A DNA stretch of 64,000 nt. Origin: Enterococcus faecalis_A (GTDB lineage Bacteria > Bacillota > Bacilli > Lactobacillales > Enterococcaceae). Both the position numbers and the translations under genes were made by a program. Under the pieces are notes generated by a model. That model saw only the letters and a list, made by a program, of their open reading frames with translations. It was not told where the DNA came from and did no database searches. The stretch is from NCBI GenBank assembly GCA_051295955.1, contig JBPDWA010000003.1:1-64000 (forward strand), read 5' to 3'. Of this stretch, positions 16,505-25,198 are shown in pieces (the stretch's first letter is position 1; the number at the start of each line of letters is the position of its first letter).

Positions 16505-17614
16505 ATGAACTATGATCTTTTAATAAAAAATGGCAAGACCATTGATGGCCTACCAGTAGAAATCGCTATTAATCAAGGAACTATCAAAAAAGTGGCACCT
16601 CAGATTGAAGGTACGGCAACCCAAGTGTTTGAATTGGACGGTCAAACATTTGTCTCTGCCGGCTGGATTGACGATCATGTCCACTGCTTTGAAAAAATGA
16701 ATCTATACTATGATTATCCTGATGAAATCGGGGTAAAAAAAGGCGTTACCACTGTAATTGACGCTGGTACAACCGGTGCTGAAAATATTCGTGAATTTTA
16801 TGAATTAGCTCAAAAAGCGCGGACGAATGTCTATGGCTTAATCAATATTTCTAAATGGGGCATTGTTGAGCAAGATGAGCTGGCCGACTTAAGTAAAATC
16901 CAAGCAGCATTAGTCAAAAAAACGATTACGGAGTTGCCGGATTTTGTGGTGGGCATTAAAGCTCGTATGAGTAAAACCGTGATTGGTGACAATGGGATTC
17001 TCCCCTTGGAATTAGCGAAAAAAATTCAGCAAGAAAACGATCAGCTGCCTTTGATGGTGCATATCGGCTCAGCACCACCGCCGTTAGCAGACATCTTAGC
17101 TTTAATGGAAAAAGGCGATGTATTGACTCATTGTTTTAACGGAAAAGTAAACGGAATTCTTGATCAAACAACAAAACAAATTAAAGCTTTTGCCTGGGAA
17201 GCTTACCGCAAAGGGGTCATTTTTGATATTGGCCATGGCACTGACAGCTTTAATTTTGAAGTAGCGGAAATAGCTTTGGCTGAGGGAATGAAGGCCGCTT
17301 CAATCAGTACCGATATTTATAATCGTAACCGTGAAAACGGACCTGTTTATGACTTGGCTACCACCATGGAAAAACTACGTGTAGTAGGCTATACTTGGCC
17401 GGAAATTATCGAAAAAGTCACGAAAGTTCCGGCAGAAAACTTTCATTTCACCCATAAAGGCGAATTAAAGGTTGGTAATGATGCTGATTTAACGCTATTC
17501 ACCATTTTTGCTGGTGAAAAGACAGTTACTGATTCTAACGGCTGCACGCGAGTGGCTAAAGAACAAATTCAACCAGTCAAAACCGTAATCGGAGGTCAAG
17601 TTTATGACAATTAG
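16505..17614 (+). CDS. Amidohydrolase/deacetylase-family metalloenzyme (COG3964, EF_0837-type)
   Basis: A 369-residue amidohydrolase-superfamily enzyme of normal length. Metal ligands are visible: the HxH pair in DDHVHCF (about residue 58), a candidate carbamylated Lys in VVGIKARMS (about 157), His in LMVHIGS and LTHCFNG, and Asp in SISTDIYN. The family has been misannotated as dihydroorotase or adenine deaminase, and related enzymes hydrolyse N-acyl or ester substrates. In this operon, a deacetylase that frees the amino group of an N-acetylated sugar acid before the DgaE-like lyase acts would make sense. That role is inferred from position. The gene starts 9 bp after the hydrolase and overlaps the next by 11 bp, so the products should be made together. 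Confidence 0.85.
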   Translation: MNYDLLIKNGKTIDGLPVEIAINQGTIKKVAPQIEGTATQVFELDGQTFVSAGWIDDHVHCFEKMNLYYDYPDEIGVKKGVTTVIDAGTTGAENIREFYELAQKARTNVYGLINISKWGIVEQDELADLSKIQAALVKKTITELPDFVVGIKARMSKTVIGDNGILPLELAKKIQQENDQLPLMVHIGSAPPPLADILALMEKGDVLTHCFNGKVNGILDQTTKQIKAFAWEAYRKGVIFDIGHGTDSFNFEVAEIALAEGMKAASISTDIYNRNRENGPVYDLATTMEKLRVVGYTWPEIIEKVTKVPAENFHFTHKGELKVGNDADLTLFTIFAGEKTVTDSNGCTRVAKEQIQPVKTVIGGQVYDN

Positions 17615-18707
17615 TTATGAAAAATTCCAGCTTAAAGAAGTGATTAATGCTTCAGGAAAAATGACTATTTTGGGTGTTTCCAAAGTATCTGAATCGGTCT
17701 TGGCTGCTCAGCGTTTTGGCGGTGAACATTTCTTTGAAATGAGTCAACTAAGTGTCCAAACTGGTGCGTACTTAGCTAACTTATTGCGAGTAGAAGCGGC
17801 TCAAATCGTTGCCTCCGCTTCTGCCGGCATCGCCCAGACAGTGGCTGCCATAATCGGTCAAGGGAGCTTATATCACGTGTATCATCCATATACTGAAAAA
17901 ATTTCAAAGCGAGAAATCATCTTACCAAAAGGCCATAACGTTGATTACGGCACTCCAGTCGAAGTGATGATTGCCCAAGGCGGCGGTAATGTGGTGGAAG
18001 CCGGCTATGCGAACATGTGTAGTCCGGAACATATTGAGATGATGATTACGGAGCAAACGGCTGCTATCTTATATATAAAAAGCCACCATACTGTCCAAAA
18101 AAGTATGCTGACAGTAGCTGACGCCGCTAAAGTTGCTCAAAAGCATCAATTACCTTTAATCGTAGATGCTGCTGCTGAAGAAGACTTGTTCAAGTACAAT
18201 CAAGCAGGTGCCGATTTGGTGATTTATAGCGGTGCGAAAGCGATTGAAGGGCCAAGTGCTGGCTTAGTAATCGGTAAAAAGGAATACGTTGATTGGGTTC
18301 GGCTACAAAGCAAAGGCTTAGGTCGTGCTATGAAGATCGGCAAAGATAATATCCTCGGTTTTACCCAAGCAGTAGAAGACTTTTTAACACACGGTAGTGA
18401 GAGCGGAGCAGCAATGCAAGCACGTTTAAAACCATTTGTTTCCCGGCTTAATCAATTCCCGAATTTAAGTGCTAAAATTGTACAAGACAGTGCTGGACGG
18501 GATATTTATCGAGCTAGTGTTACTGTAATGGGACCGAAAACTGCCACAGAAGTAATCCAAGAATTAAAAGCGGAAAGTCCTGCTATTTATACACGTGAAT
18601 ATCAAGCTAACAACGGCATCATTGAATTTGATATTCGTGCAGTAAATCAAAATGAAATGGATAAAATTATTCAACGCTTACAAACAATCATGACAACAAA
18701 CAACTAA
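17604..18707 (+). CDS. dgaE: DgaE-family PLP-dependent ammonia-lyase (D-glucosaminate-6-phosphate type)
   Basis: A 367-residue SelA-fold PLP enzyme. The PLP Lys is in the motif VIYSGAKAIEGPSAGLVIG (about residue 213), preceded by PLIVDAAAEEDLF, which carries the Asp that pairs with the pyridine nitrogen. Characterised DgaE from Salmonella converts 6-phospho-D-glucosaminate to 2-keto-3-deoxy-6-phosphogluconate and ammonia. The next gene is a KDGP aldolase, exactly the partner enzyme in that pathway, which strongly supports the assignment. The start ATG overlaps the amidohydrolase end and has GGAGG 6-10 nt upstream. The exact stereochemistry of the substrate could differ from Salmonella. Confidence 0.85.
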   Translation: MTISYEKFQLKEVINASGKMTILGVSKVSESVLAAQRFGGEHFFEMSQLSVQTGAYLANLLRVEAAQIVASASAGIAQTVAAIIGQGSLYHVYHPYTEKISKREIILPKGHNVDYGTPVEVMIAQGGGNVVEAGYANMCSPEHIEMMITEQTAAILYIKSHHTVQKSMLTVADAAKVAQKHQLPLIVDAAAEEDLFKYNQAGADLVIYSGAKAIEGPSAGLVIGKKEYVDWVRLQSKGLGRAMKIGKDNILGFTQAVEDFLTHGSESGAAMQARLKPFVSRLNQFPNLSAKIVQDSAGRDIYRASVTVMGPKTATEVIQELKAESPAIYTREYQANNGIIEFDIRAVNQNEMDKIIQRLQTIMTTNN

Positions 18708-18721
18708 AGGAGAGAGACATC

Positions 18722-19465
18722 ATGTCATTAACCCCCAATTATTTAGCAGATCGTATTTGTTTAAACGTTTTAGCCAACTCCGTAGAAAATGCGAAAGCTT
18801 GTTACGAAGCCGCCGAAGGCCACGTCGTTTTAGGTGTACTTTCAAAAAATTATGCCACAGATGAAGCGGCAATTGAAGATATGAAAAAATATCAAGCAGC
18901 TACAAATAATGCCTTATCCGTTGGTCTTGGCGCTGGTGATCCGAACCAAAGTCAAATGGTAACTCGCTTAGCAGAAGCCTTACAACCACAACACGTGAAT
19001 CAAGTGTTCACTGCTGTTGCCGCTTCTAGAGCTCGTTTAGGCCAAAATGAAACTGTCATTAACGGTTTAGTTTCTCCAACTGGCAAAGTCGGTTACGTAA
19101 ATATTGCAACTGGACCGCTCAGCTCTGGAGCACCAGCAGCTGAAGTGCCAACTGAAACAGCAATTAAGTTATTACAAGATATGGGCGCAAGCTCCATTAA
19201 ATATTTTCCAATGAAAGGCTTGGCTCATAAGGAAGAATATCAAGCAGTAGCAGCAGCTTGTGCCAAATACAACTTTTATTTAGAACCAACTGGCGGAATC
19301 GATTTATCAAACTTTGAAGAAATCGTGCAAATCGCCGTAGATGCTGGCGTCAAAAAGATAATTCCTCATGTCTACAGCTCCATTATCGATCAAGCAACCG
19401 GCGATACGAAAACAGAAGACGTTAAAATTTTGTTAGCTCTTATAAAAAAAACTTTAGGCAATTAA
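18722..19465 (+). CDS. dagF: KDGP aldolase (DagF family)
   Basis: A 247-residue class I aldolase-like TIM barrel with AAAGGAGAG before the ATG. The likely Schiff-base Lys lies in GASSIKYFPMKGL (about residue 160), with a phosphate-binding PTGGIDLSNF loop near 197. The family splits 2-keto-3-deoxy-6-phosphogluconate to pyruvate and glyceraldehyde-3-phosphate, feeding glycolysis. It is the last gene of the 10-kb operon, 14 bp after dgaE, with a strong terminator 55 bp downstream. Conservation of this DagF type (EF_0839-like) with the SFCGS/DUF4310-4312 genes in distant bacteria is, as I recall, the basis of their joint TIGRFAM definitions. Confidence 0.88.
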   Translation: MSLTPNYLADRICLNVLANSVENAKACYEAAEGHVVLGVLSKNYATDEAAIEDMKKYQAATNNALSVGLGAGDPNQSQMVTRLAEALQPQHVNQVFTAVAASRARLGQNETVINGLVSPTGKVGYVNIATGPLSSGAPAAEVPTETAIKLLQDMGASSIKYFPMKGLAHKEEYQAVAAACAKYNFYLEPTGGIDLSNFEEIVQIAVDAGVKKIIPHVYSSIIDQATGDTKTEDVKILLALIKKTLGN

Positions 19466-19520
19466 GCATTAGAGCTGACCCCTTTACTATTAGATAATCG
19501 AAATAGAACTTTTTGTTCAA

Positions 19521-19567
19521 ACGACAGAATGAAACGAGCATAGGCTCTTTCATTCTGTTGTTTTTTT
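19521..19567 (+). terminator. Operon terminator after dagF
   Basis: ACAGAATGAA (19524-19533) pairs perfectly with TTCATTCTGT (19549-19558), with a 15-nt loop, followed by a TG and a run of seven T. Confidence 0.88.
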
Positions 19568-19627
19568 CATTATAATAAAAAAAGTAACTCGTTAAACGAA
19601 AGAGTATTCCAGAAGGGAGACGTGCCG

Positions 19628-20632
19628 ATGCTACCAGAAAAAGTTTTAGCTGCAATAGAAAACGAAACGTTGCGAGCCAATATCCAAAAACGGCCCAATC
19701 GCTATCTTGGTTCAGTAGGATCAGCCGGCCTAGAAACCCTAATGTTACAGACTTTGGACAATTTAGTTGCTTTGTTTGGCGATACGGGGCAAGGACATTT
19801 GCAAATTGAATTAACGCCTCAGCAGTTATTATTTTCCTTAGATAGTTCACAGCCTTTGGATTTTGCAGGGCTTTCGAATGAGACTCAGACACCCCTTTTG
19901 TTTTTAACAGCTTGGCTGGCTTTATCAGAACAATTTGGGATTAGTTTTGAATTGCCCAATACGCGTAAGATTTATATTTATCAAAAAGGTCTGCGAGTTC
20001 AGCAGTTGGACATTCCCATGGCCAATCAGCGCTGCTATAAGTTGGAGCTGGCTCTTCAACCTAACCAACATTTTTTTGGCACCGAGCGCCCCTCTTATTT
20101 TAAACTCTTCCGGCGTTGTCAACAGTTAGCGTTTTTAAATAGCGGTTTGCAGATTTCACTAACTGACGGTCTTAAACAAAAAAATGATTTTTGCTATCAG
20201 AACGGGTTAACTGAGTATCTCTACCAACAAGACGAACGTTTGACTCGTATGAGCCAGCCGCTGACGTTTAAAGTAGCGGATGCTCATCTGCAATTAGCAG
20301 TTGCTGTTTCTAAAAACAGTGCAGCCAGAATCAAAGATACCTTTGTCAACGGACAGCTGCCAATCGCTGGTGGCACTCACTATGAAGGCTTTATTGACGG
20401 AATGGTGGCAGCTTTGAATCAGCATTTAGAACAAACCAAGCGCATTAAGTATATTACGAGAGAAAATTTTACTGATCGCTTTGATTTTGTACTGGCTTTA
20501 AAAATCAAACATCCCCGTTACACCGGCGTTTTCAAAAAGAAAATTCGCAATGCTGAATTGTATCAACAAGTCAAAGATCACACCTTTGATAAAGTGACGC
20601 AATTTCTAAATAGACACTCTTCATGGTACTGA
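19628..20632 (+). CDS. GyrB/ParE-like protein lacking TOPRIM, with degenerate ATP site
   Basis: A 334-residue protein, with ATG 19628 eight nt after GGGAG. It aligns by eye with the ATPase-transducer half of GyrB/ParE. KRPNRYLGSVGSAGL matches KRPGMYIG…GL, RRCQQLAFLNSGLQISLTDG matches the RLRELSFLNSG region, and FVNGQLPIAGGTHYEGF matches the FxNxxxxxxGGTHxxGF transducer motif. ITRENFTDRFDFVLALKIKHP and KKKIRNAE follow. It ends where the TOPRIM domain should begin. The catalytic Glu of the Bergerat fold appears to be Gln41 (LQTLDN), although the following Asn is kept. The DDGRGIP motif and the GxxGxG lid are missing. It is therefore probably a non-catalytic relative that might bind topoisomerase subunits or have a new role. 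The frame is intact, which argues for retention. Confidence 0.7.
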   Translation: MLPEKVLAAIENETLRANIQKRPNRYLGSVGSAGLETLMLQTLDNLVALFGDTGQGHLQIELTPQQLLFSLDSSQPLDFAGLSNETQTPLLFLTAWLALSEQFGISFELPNTRKIYIYQKGLRVQQLDIPMANQRCYKLELALQPNQHFFGTERPSYFKLFRRCQQLAFLNSGLQISLTDGLKQKNDFCYQNGLTEYLYQQDERLTRMSQPLTFKVADAHLQLAVAVSKNSAARIKDTFVNGQLPIAGGTHYEGFIDGMVAALNQHLEQTKRIKYITRENFTDRFDFVLALKIKHPRYTGVFKKKIRNAELYQQVKDHTFDKVTQFLNRHSSWY

Positions 20633-21294
20633 TAGCTGGAATGGACTTTGTGATCCCTCTATTTACTAAATTAAAAAGTAACAACACCATTCTTTAAGTT
20701 TGAGTAGTAAAGTTTATTCTTATTTCACTTTAAGTTATGCTGGTTGATACAAAAATAAGTGAGGGACAGCTGTCGTTGTCATTTCAGTGGTCTAAGTGGG
20801 TCGTTTGTGCTTTGAATCAAGAGTTGTTTTTAAGAAGCTCAACCATTTTTTTTTGAGTCCGTTTTTCCGACTTAAAAAGCTTACCCGAGATGTGAAGGGA
20901 ACACTTTCATCTGTATCAATACAAAACAGCCTAATGCAGCTTTTTTTAGAAAGTGCTAATTGTGTAAAATCAAATGTATTAGGCTCAATTTTTGGTATCA
21001 TTTCCTTTGGGGCTATCTGGCTAAAAGATGTGAAATATATAGTGCTTTTTTTTCGGTCAGTTGCTCAATGTTATGTTTCTTGTAGGAATAAATTTTTTTT
21101 GTGAGCATAGCAAAATAGCTGTCTAAGGAGAAGTTGCGTGAACTTTTTTCTTAAAGGACTAGATAAAAAGCTTAATCGGCATGTTGAGTGCTCTAATAAA
21201 GCTTTTGTATGTGGTGGAAGTAGTGGTGAGAAATAGTTGAAATGATGGGAAAGAAGCAGCGATAAGTAAAGGTGATGCTTCGGAAAGGTTGCTA
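20633..21294. other. Intergenic region, no supported gene
   Basis: About 660 bp, AT-rich. A 102-codon plus-strand frame at 20796-21104 lacks a ribosome site and reads as hydrophobic low-information sequence. No strong terminator or repeat is seen. Confidence 0.4.
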
Positions 21295-21750
21295 ATGAAA
21301 CTTTTTATTGATGGTGATGGTTCACCAGTGAAAGATGTGGTCATTGAGGTGGCACAAAAACAACAACTACCGGTAGTGATAGTCACCAGCATTGACCACT
21401 ATACCACCAAAATTTACCCGGATTTCGTCTCATTTATTTATGTCGATCAAGGAGCTGATGCAGCTGATTATAAAATCGTTCAGCTCATTGGTTCCGGCGA
21501 TTTATTGATTACTCAAGATTACGGTCTGGCTTCATTAGTTCTACCTAAAGGAGCTGTTGTTCTCCACCAGCTGGGCTATGAGTATACTTCTAAAATAATA
21601 TCCGGTTTGCTGGCACAGCGCTATGTTAGTAGTAAAATTCGTCAACAAGGAGGCCGCACAAAGGGGCCGAAACCTTTTACACAGCAAGATAAACTATATT
21701 TTCGGCAACAGCTAGTCAAAAAGCTGGCTAAAATGACAGACTCAAATTGA
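21295..21750 (+). CDS. YaiI/YqxD (UPF0178, DUF188) family protein
   Basis: A 151-residue protein. I use ATG 21295 with GGAAAGG upstream; a TTG two codons earlier is less likely. The start MKLFIDGDGSPVKDVVIEVA and the central GADAADYKIVQLIGSGDLLITQDYGLA match the UPF0178 family. Its Asp-rich fold resembles PIN/NYN-type nucleases (here DGDGSP, DAADYK, TQDYG). The tail GGRTKGPKPFT is also typical. The function is unproven; an RNA- or DNA-processing role is suggested from the fold. It stands alone between the GyrB-like gene and ddl. Confidence 0.85.
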   Translation: MKLFIDGDGSPVKDVVIEVAQKQQLPVVIVTSIDHYTTKIYPDFVSFIYVDQGADAADYKIVQLIGSGDLLITQDYGLASLVLPKGAVVLHQLGYEYTSKIISGLLAQRYVSSKIRQQGGRTKGPKPFTQQDKLYFRQQLVKKLAKMTDSN

Positions 21751-21934
21751 ACATTTCAGATTTAACCTTTAGTGGTTTTTAGAACCTGTACTTTTGGGAC
21801 GTACGTTTCCCTCAAAAGCAAAGCAGAAATTTCCATTTATTCTATTCTCACACACAGATTTATGCTAAAATAAGAAAAAAAGGTTTTTGAAAATATCTTT
21901 TCAAAGTTCCAAGCGAAAATGGGAGGACAAGCAT

Positions 21935-23014
21935 TTGAAGATTATTTTGTTATATGGCGGTAAAAGTGAGGAACACGATGTTTCGTTCCTGTCAGCCTAT
22001 TCAGTTTTAAATGCAATCTATTTTAACTATTACCAAGTCCAGTTGGTGTTCATTTCCAAGTCTGGACAATGGATCAAAGGACCTTTGCTATCTGAAAAGC
22101 CAACTAGTAAAGAAGTTTTACACTTAACTTGGTCGGAAGCTGATGCTAAAAATGGTACGGCCACTGGTCAGTTAATCAGTCCTGCAGACATTGTCGAAGA
22201 AGATGTCATCGTATTTCCAGTATTGCACGGACCAAACGGTGAAGACGGGACTATCCAAGGCTTTTTAGAAACACTCAACCTACCTTATGTGGGAGCTGGT
22301 GTTTTAGCCAGTGCCAACGCAATGGATAAGATTATGACAAAATATATTTTACAAGTAGCTGGGATTCCTCAAGTTCCTTTTGTGCCGGTTTTAAAAAATA
22401 ACTGGAAAGAAAATCCCAAAAAAGTTTTTGAGCAATGCGAAGGCTCTCTGTTGTATCCAATGTTTATCAAGCCTGCAAATATGGGTTCCAGTGTCGGTAT
22501 CAGTAAAGCTGAAAACCGTCAAGAACTACAAAATGCTTTGCAAATAGCCTTTAAGTATGATTCAAGAGCAATTGTGGAGCAAGGCATTGAAGCGCGCGAA
22601 ATTGAAGTTGCGGTTTTGGGCAATGAAGATGTACGAACTACTTTGCCAGGTGAACTGCTTAAAGAAGTTGATTTTTATGACTATGAATCAAAATATCTCA
22701 ACAATACAGTAACTATGCAAATACCGGCCGAAGTTCCCGCAGAAGTACATCAACAAGCACAGGAATTCGCCAAACGAGCCTATACAATATTGGATGGCAG
22801 CGGCTTAAGTCGATGTGATTTCTTTTTGACTAACAAAAATGAGCTCTTTTTAAACGAGTTAAATACAATGCCTGGCTTTACGCCGTTTAGCATGTATCCG
22901 CTCCTTTGGGAAAACATGGGTCTGAAATATAGCGACTTAATAGAAGAATTGATTCAGCTAGCTCTCAATCGTTACCAACAAAAACAAAGTCTTTACCAGA
23001 AAGACGCCAATTAG
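21935..23014 (+). CDS. ddl: D-alanine-D-alanine ligase
   Basis: A 359-residue ATP-grasp enzyme joining two D-Ala residues for peptidoglycan precursors. I start it at TTG 21935 (LKIILLYGGKSEEHDVS), since GGGAGG lies 8-13 nt upstream. The longer frame from 21887 would contain this site. Visible motifs are LHGPNGEDGTIQG, the ATP-grasp YPMFIKPANMGSSVGISK (about 180-197), REIEVAVLGN, and the Mg2+/phosphate segment FLNELNTMPGFTPFSMYP (about 305). Residues around these motifs are those of normal D-Ala-D-Ala ligases, not the VanA/VanC types. murF lies 390 bp downstream, the enterococcal arrangement, and uses the dipeptide product. Confidence 0.95.
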   Translation: MKIILLYGGKSEEHDVSFLSAYSVLNAIYFNYYQVQLVFISKSGQWIKGPLLSEKPTSKEVLHLTWSEADAKNGTATGQLISPADIVEEDVIVFPVLHGPNGEDGTIQGFLETLNLPYVGAGVLASANAMDKIMTKYILQVAGIPQVPFVPVLKNNWKENPKKVFEQCEGSLLYPMFIKPANMGSSVGISKAENRQELQNALQIAFKYDSRAIVEQGIEAREIEVAVLGNEDVRTTLPGELLKEVDFYDYESKYLNNTVTMQIPAEVPAEVHQQAQEFAKRAYTILDGSGLSRCDFFLTNKNELFLNELNTMPGFTPFSMYPLLWENMGLKYSDLIEELIQLALNRYQQKQSLYQKDAN

Positions 23015-23402
23015 GAAGGCTAAAACAGCTTTTGAAGCAGTTCTTAAAATACATGTATTCTTGGACTACAAGAAGGATTGTTCAGTTTTCTGAGACTATC
23101 AGTTTTGCTATAAAAAAATAGTAACAGCTGTTTATACGGAAAATATCAATCAGATATTGATACTAGTTTTTTCATTTGTAATGGGAAAAGGCATTGCCTT
23201 AATAAGCTTACTAAAATTGGCGTACGGCCAAAACCGATAGATAATAAGGAATACTTGGCGAGCAAGGGATCGCCTGTTTCATTCAACTTTAGGGAACAGG
23301 ACAATGTCAGAAAGACTTTTGTCCCGTTCTCTTTCTTAGTTTAAAATAAAGCGGAACGCAAAGCAGAGAGGTACGAGTGCGGCCGTTTGAGGAGAGAAAG
23401 AC
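23015..23402 (+). promoter_or_regulatory. Structured intergenic leader upstream of murF
   Basis: The 388-bp gap holds successive small hairpins: AAGGCATTGCCTT (about 23190), TTGGCGTACGGCCAA (about 23218) and GGCGA/TCGCC (about 23258-23275). A longer GAACAGGACAA/TTGTCCCGTTC hairpin at 23294-23328 is followed by TCTTTCTT and resembles a terminator. A TTGATA box lies at 23157. It may be a ddl terminator plus murF promoter, or an attenuated leader. Confidence 0.35.
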
Positions 23403-24788
23403 ATGAAATTGACTTTATGGGAAGCAGCTCAAGCCGTTGAGGCAACCAATGATTGGCACAAGTGGCCGGATCGTTTGTTCACAGGGGTAGAATTTGATAG
23501 TCGACTTGTTCAAACGGGTAATTTATTTGTGCCGCTTCAAGGGATGACCGATGGACATACGTTTACTACTAACGCCGTAGAAAAAGGCGCAGCAGCAGCC
23601 TTTTGGAGTATTGATGCTAGTAAAGCGCCACAAGATTTACCAATATTACAAGTTCCTGACACATTACAGGCTCTACAAAAGTTAGCTGTCTATTATCTTA
23701 AAAAAGTTCAACCTGATGTCATTGCGATTACAGGCAGTAACGGCAAAACCACTACCAAGGATCTAGTAGCGGCTGTTTTGGCGGAAGCATTTCAAACATA
23801 TAAAACGCAAGGCAATTACAACAATCAAATTGGCTTGCCTTATACCATTTTGCAAATGCCTGACTCGACTGAAAAGCTTGTGTTGGAAATGGGGATGGAT
23901 CACGCAGGAGAAATTTCCTTCTTATCGCAGCTAGCTCAGCCTAAGGTGGCAGCCATTACTATGATCGGTGAAGCCCATCTTGAAAATCTCGGCTCAAGAG
24001 CTGGTATTGCGAAAGCAAAAATGGAAATTACAGCTGGCTTGGCTAGTGATGGATGTTTGTTGGTTCCCGGCAACGAACCATTGCTGACGCCTCTTTTACA
24101 ACATGTAACGCAACACGTTGAAACCTTTGGTTTGAATCAAGACTGTCAACTCCAAGGTTTTGTTAAACAGACTAGTAAAGAACAGACGTCATTTACAGTT
24201 TCTGGTTCTGATGAGGTATTTACGATTCCGGTTCCGGGAACGTACAACGTTAGCAATGCACTGATTGCAGTCGGTATTGGCCGTTATTTTGGCGTAGAAG
24301 ACCAGCAAATCAAAAAGGGTCTAATTCACAGCCAGTTGACTCAAAACCGAACGCAGTGGCTGACAGCGGCAAATGGAGCAGAATTATTAAGTGATGTTTA
24401 TAATGCCAATCCGACGGCCATGAGCTTAGTTTTAGATAATTTTAGCCAGATGCCAACAGCTGGCAAAAGAATAGCTATTTTAGGCGATATGTTGGAATTA
24501 GGACCTGAATCTGCTGCATTGCACCAACAAATGGCTGCACATTTAGATCCGGCCCAAATCATGATCGTCTTTTTATACGGTGAAGAAATGAATAACTTAA
24601 AAACAGCTCTTCAAGCTAAATATGCACCTCAACATCTGTTTCATTTTGCCAAAACAGCCAAAAAAGAACTGATGCAAAAATTAGTAGAGACCATACAACC
24701 AGAAGATTTAGTTGTTTTAAAAGCCAGCAATGGAATGGGCTTAAAGGAAGTTATTGACTACTTAATGAAAGAAAGAGAAGTTTCATAA
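23403..24788 (+). CDS. murF: UDP-MurNAc-tripeptide D-alanyl-D-alanine ligase
   Basis: A 461-residue Mur ligase of usual length that adds D-Ala-D-Ala to UDP-MurNAc-tripeptide in the cytosol. The ATG follows GAGGAGAGAAAGAC. The N-terminal domain carries the UDP-binding GVEFDSR and LFVPLQGMTDGHTF segments. The central ATPase has the P-loop ITGSNGKTTTKDL (about residue 109) and NYNNQIGLPYTIL. A further conserved region is EMGMDHAGEISFL. The C-terminal domain shows DVYNANPTAMSLVLDNF and ILGDMLELG. The context (ddl upstream) completes the D-Ala-D-Ala branch, with alr 2.7 kb downstream supplying D-Ala. Confidence 0.95.
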   Translation: MKLTLWEAAQAVEATNDWHKWPDRLFTGVEFDSRLVQTGNLFVPLQGMTDGHTFTTNAVEKGAAAAFWSIDASKAPQDLPILQVPDTLQALQKLAVYYLKKVQPDVIAITGSNGKTTTKDLVAAVLAEAFQTYKTQGNYNNQIGLPYTILQMPDSTEKLVLEMGMDHAGEISFLSQLAQPKVAAITMIGEAHLENLGSRAGIAKAKMEITAGLASDGCLLVPGNEPLLTPLLQHVTQHVETFGLNQDCQLQGFVKQTSKEQTSFTVSGSDEVFTIPVPGTYNVSNALIAVGIGRYFGVEDQQIKKGLIHSQLTQNRTQWLTAANGAELLSDVYNANPTAMSLVLDNFSQMPTAGKRIAILGDMLELGPESAALHQQMAAHLDPAQIMIVFLYGEEMNNLKTALQAKYAPQHLFHFAKTAKKELMQKLVETIQPEDLVVLKASNGMGLKEVIDYLMKEREVS

Positions 24789-25198
24789 AACTTGCTGAAA
24801 ACATAAATCTATGTTAAAATGACCTATTGCCGAAAGATTAACGGAGTAAATTGAATCAAACCAATTGGAAGTGTCTTCTATTTATTGATATAGAGTGAAA
24901 TAGAAATACAAAACGGCTGAGCCAAAAGCAAACGGTGTTCAATAAAGGAGCACGAACACATCATTTTTACTTTTGCTCAGCTGATTATTTGGAGTGGGAG
25001 AAGCGGTCACAATTGCTTTGATCCAACTCTTTTCTAATGCCTACACAGGCTTTATAAGGTGGATTTTTCGGTGAAATGAGGAAAGAATAGCATAAATTCG
25101 ACGATGATTTATGCCTTTTATGATTAATGACTATAAATTAATCATCTTCATTAGAAAGAAACCATTCTTTCCGTAACAAGAAATTAGGAGGATATCAT
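24789..25198 (+). promoter_or_regulatory. Long 5' region of cshA with a distant inverted repeat
   Basis: A 410-bp gap with no gene. Imperfect 18-nt arms at 24915-24932 (GGCTGAGCCAAAAGCAAA) and 24966-24983 (TTTACTTTTGCTCAGCTG) could form a long stem around a 33-nt loop. The T tract expected of a terminator is absent. AGGAGG precedes the cshA start. Cold-shock RNA helicase genes often have long regulatory leaders. Confidence 0.35.

Noticed and set aside
20796..21104. 102-codon plus-strand frame between the GyrB-like and YaiI-type genes
   Set aside because: It has no Shine-Dalgarno site and a Phe/Leu/Ser-rich chance composition, with no recognisable motif.
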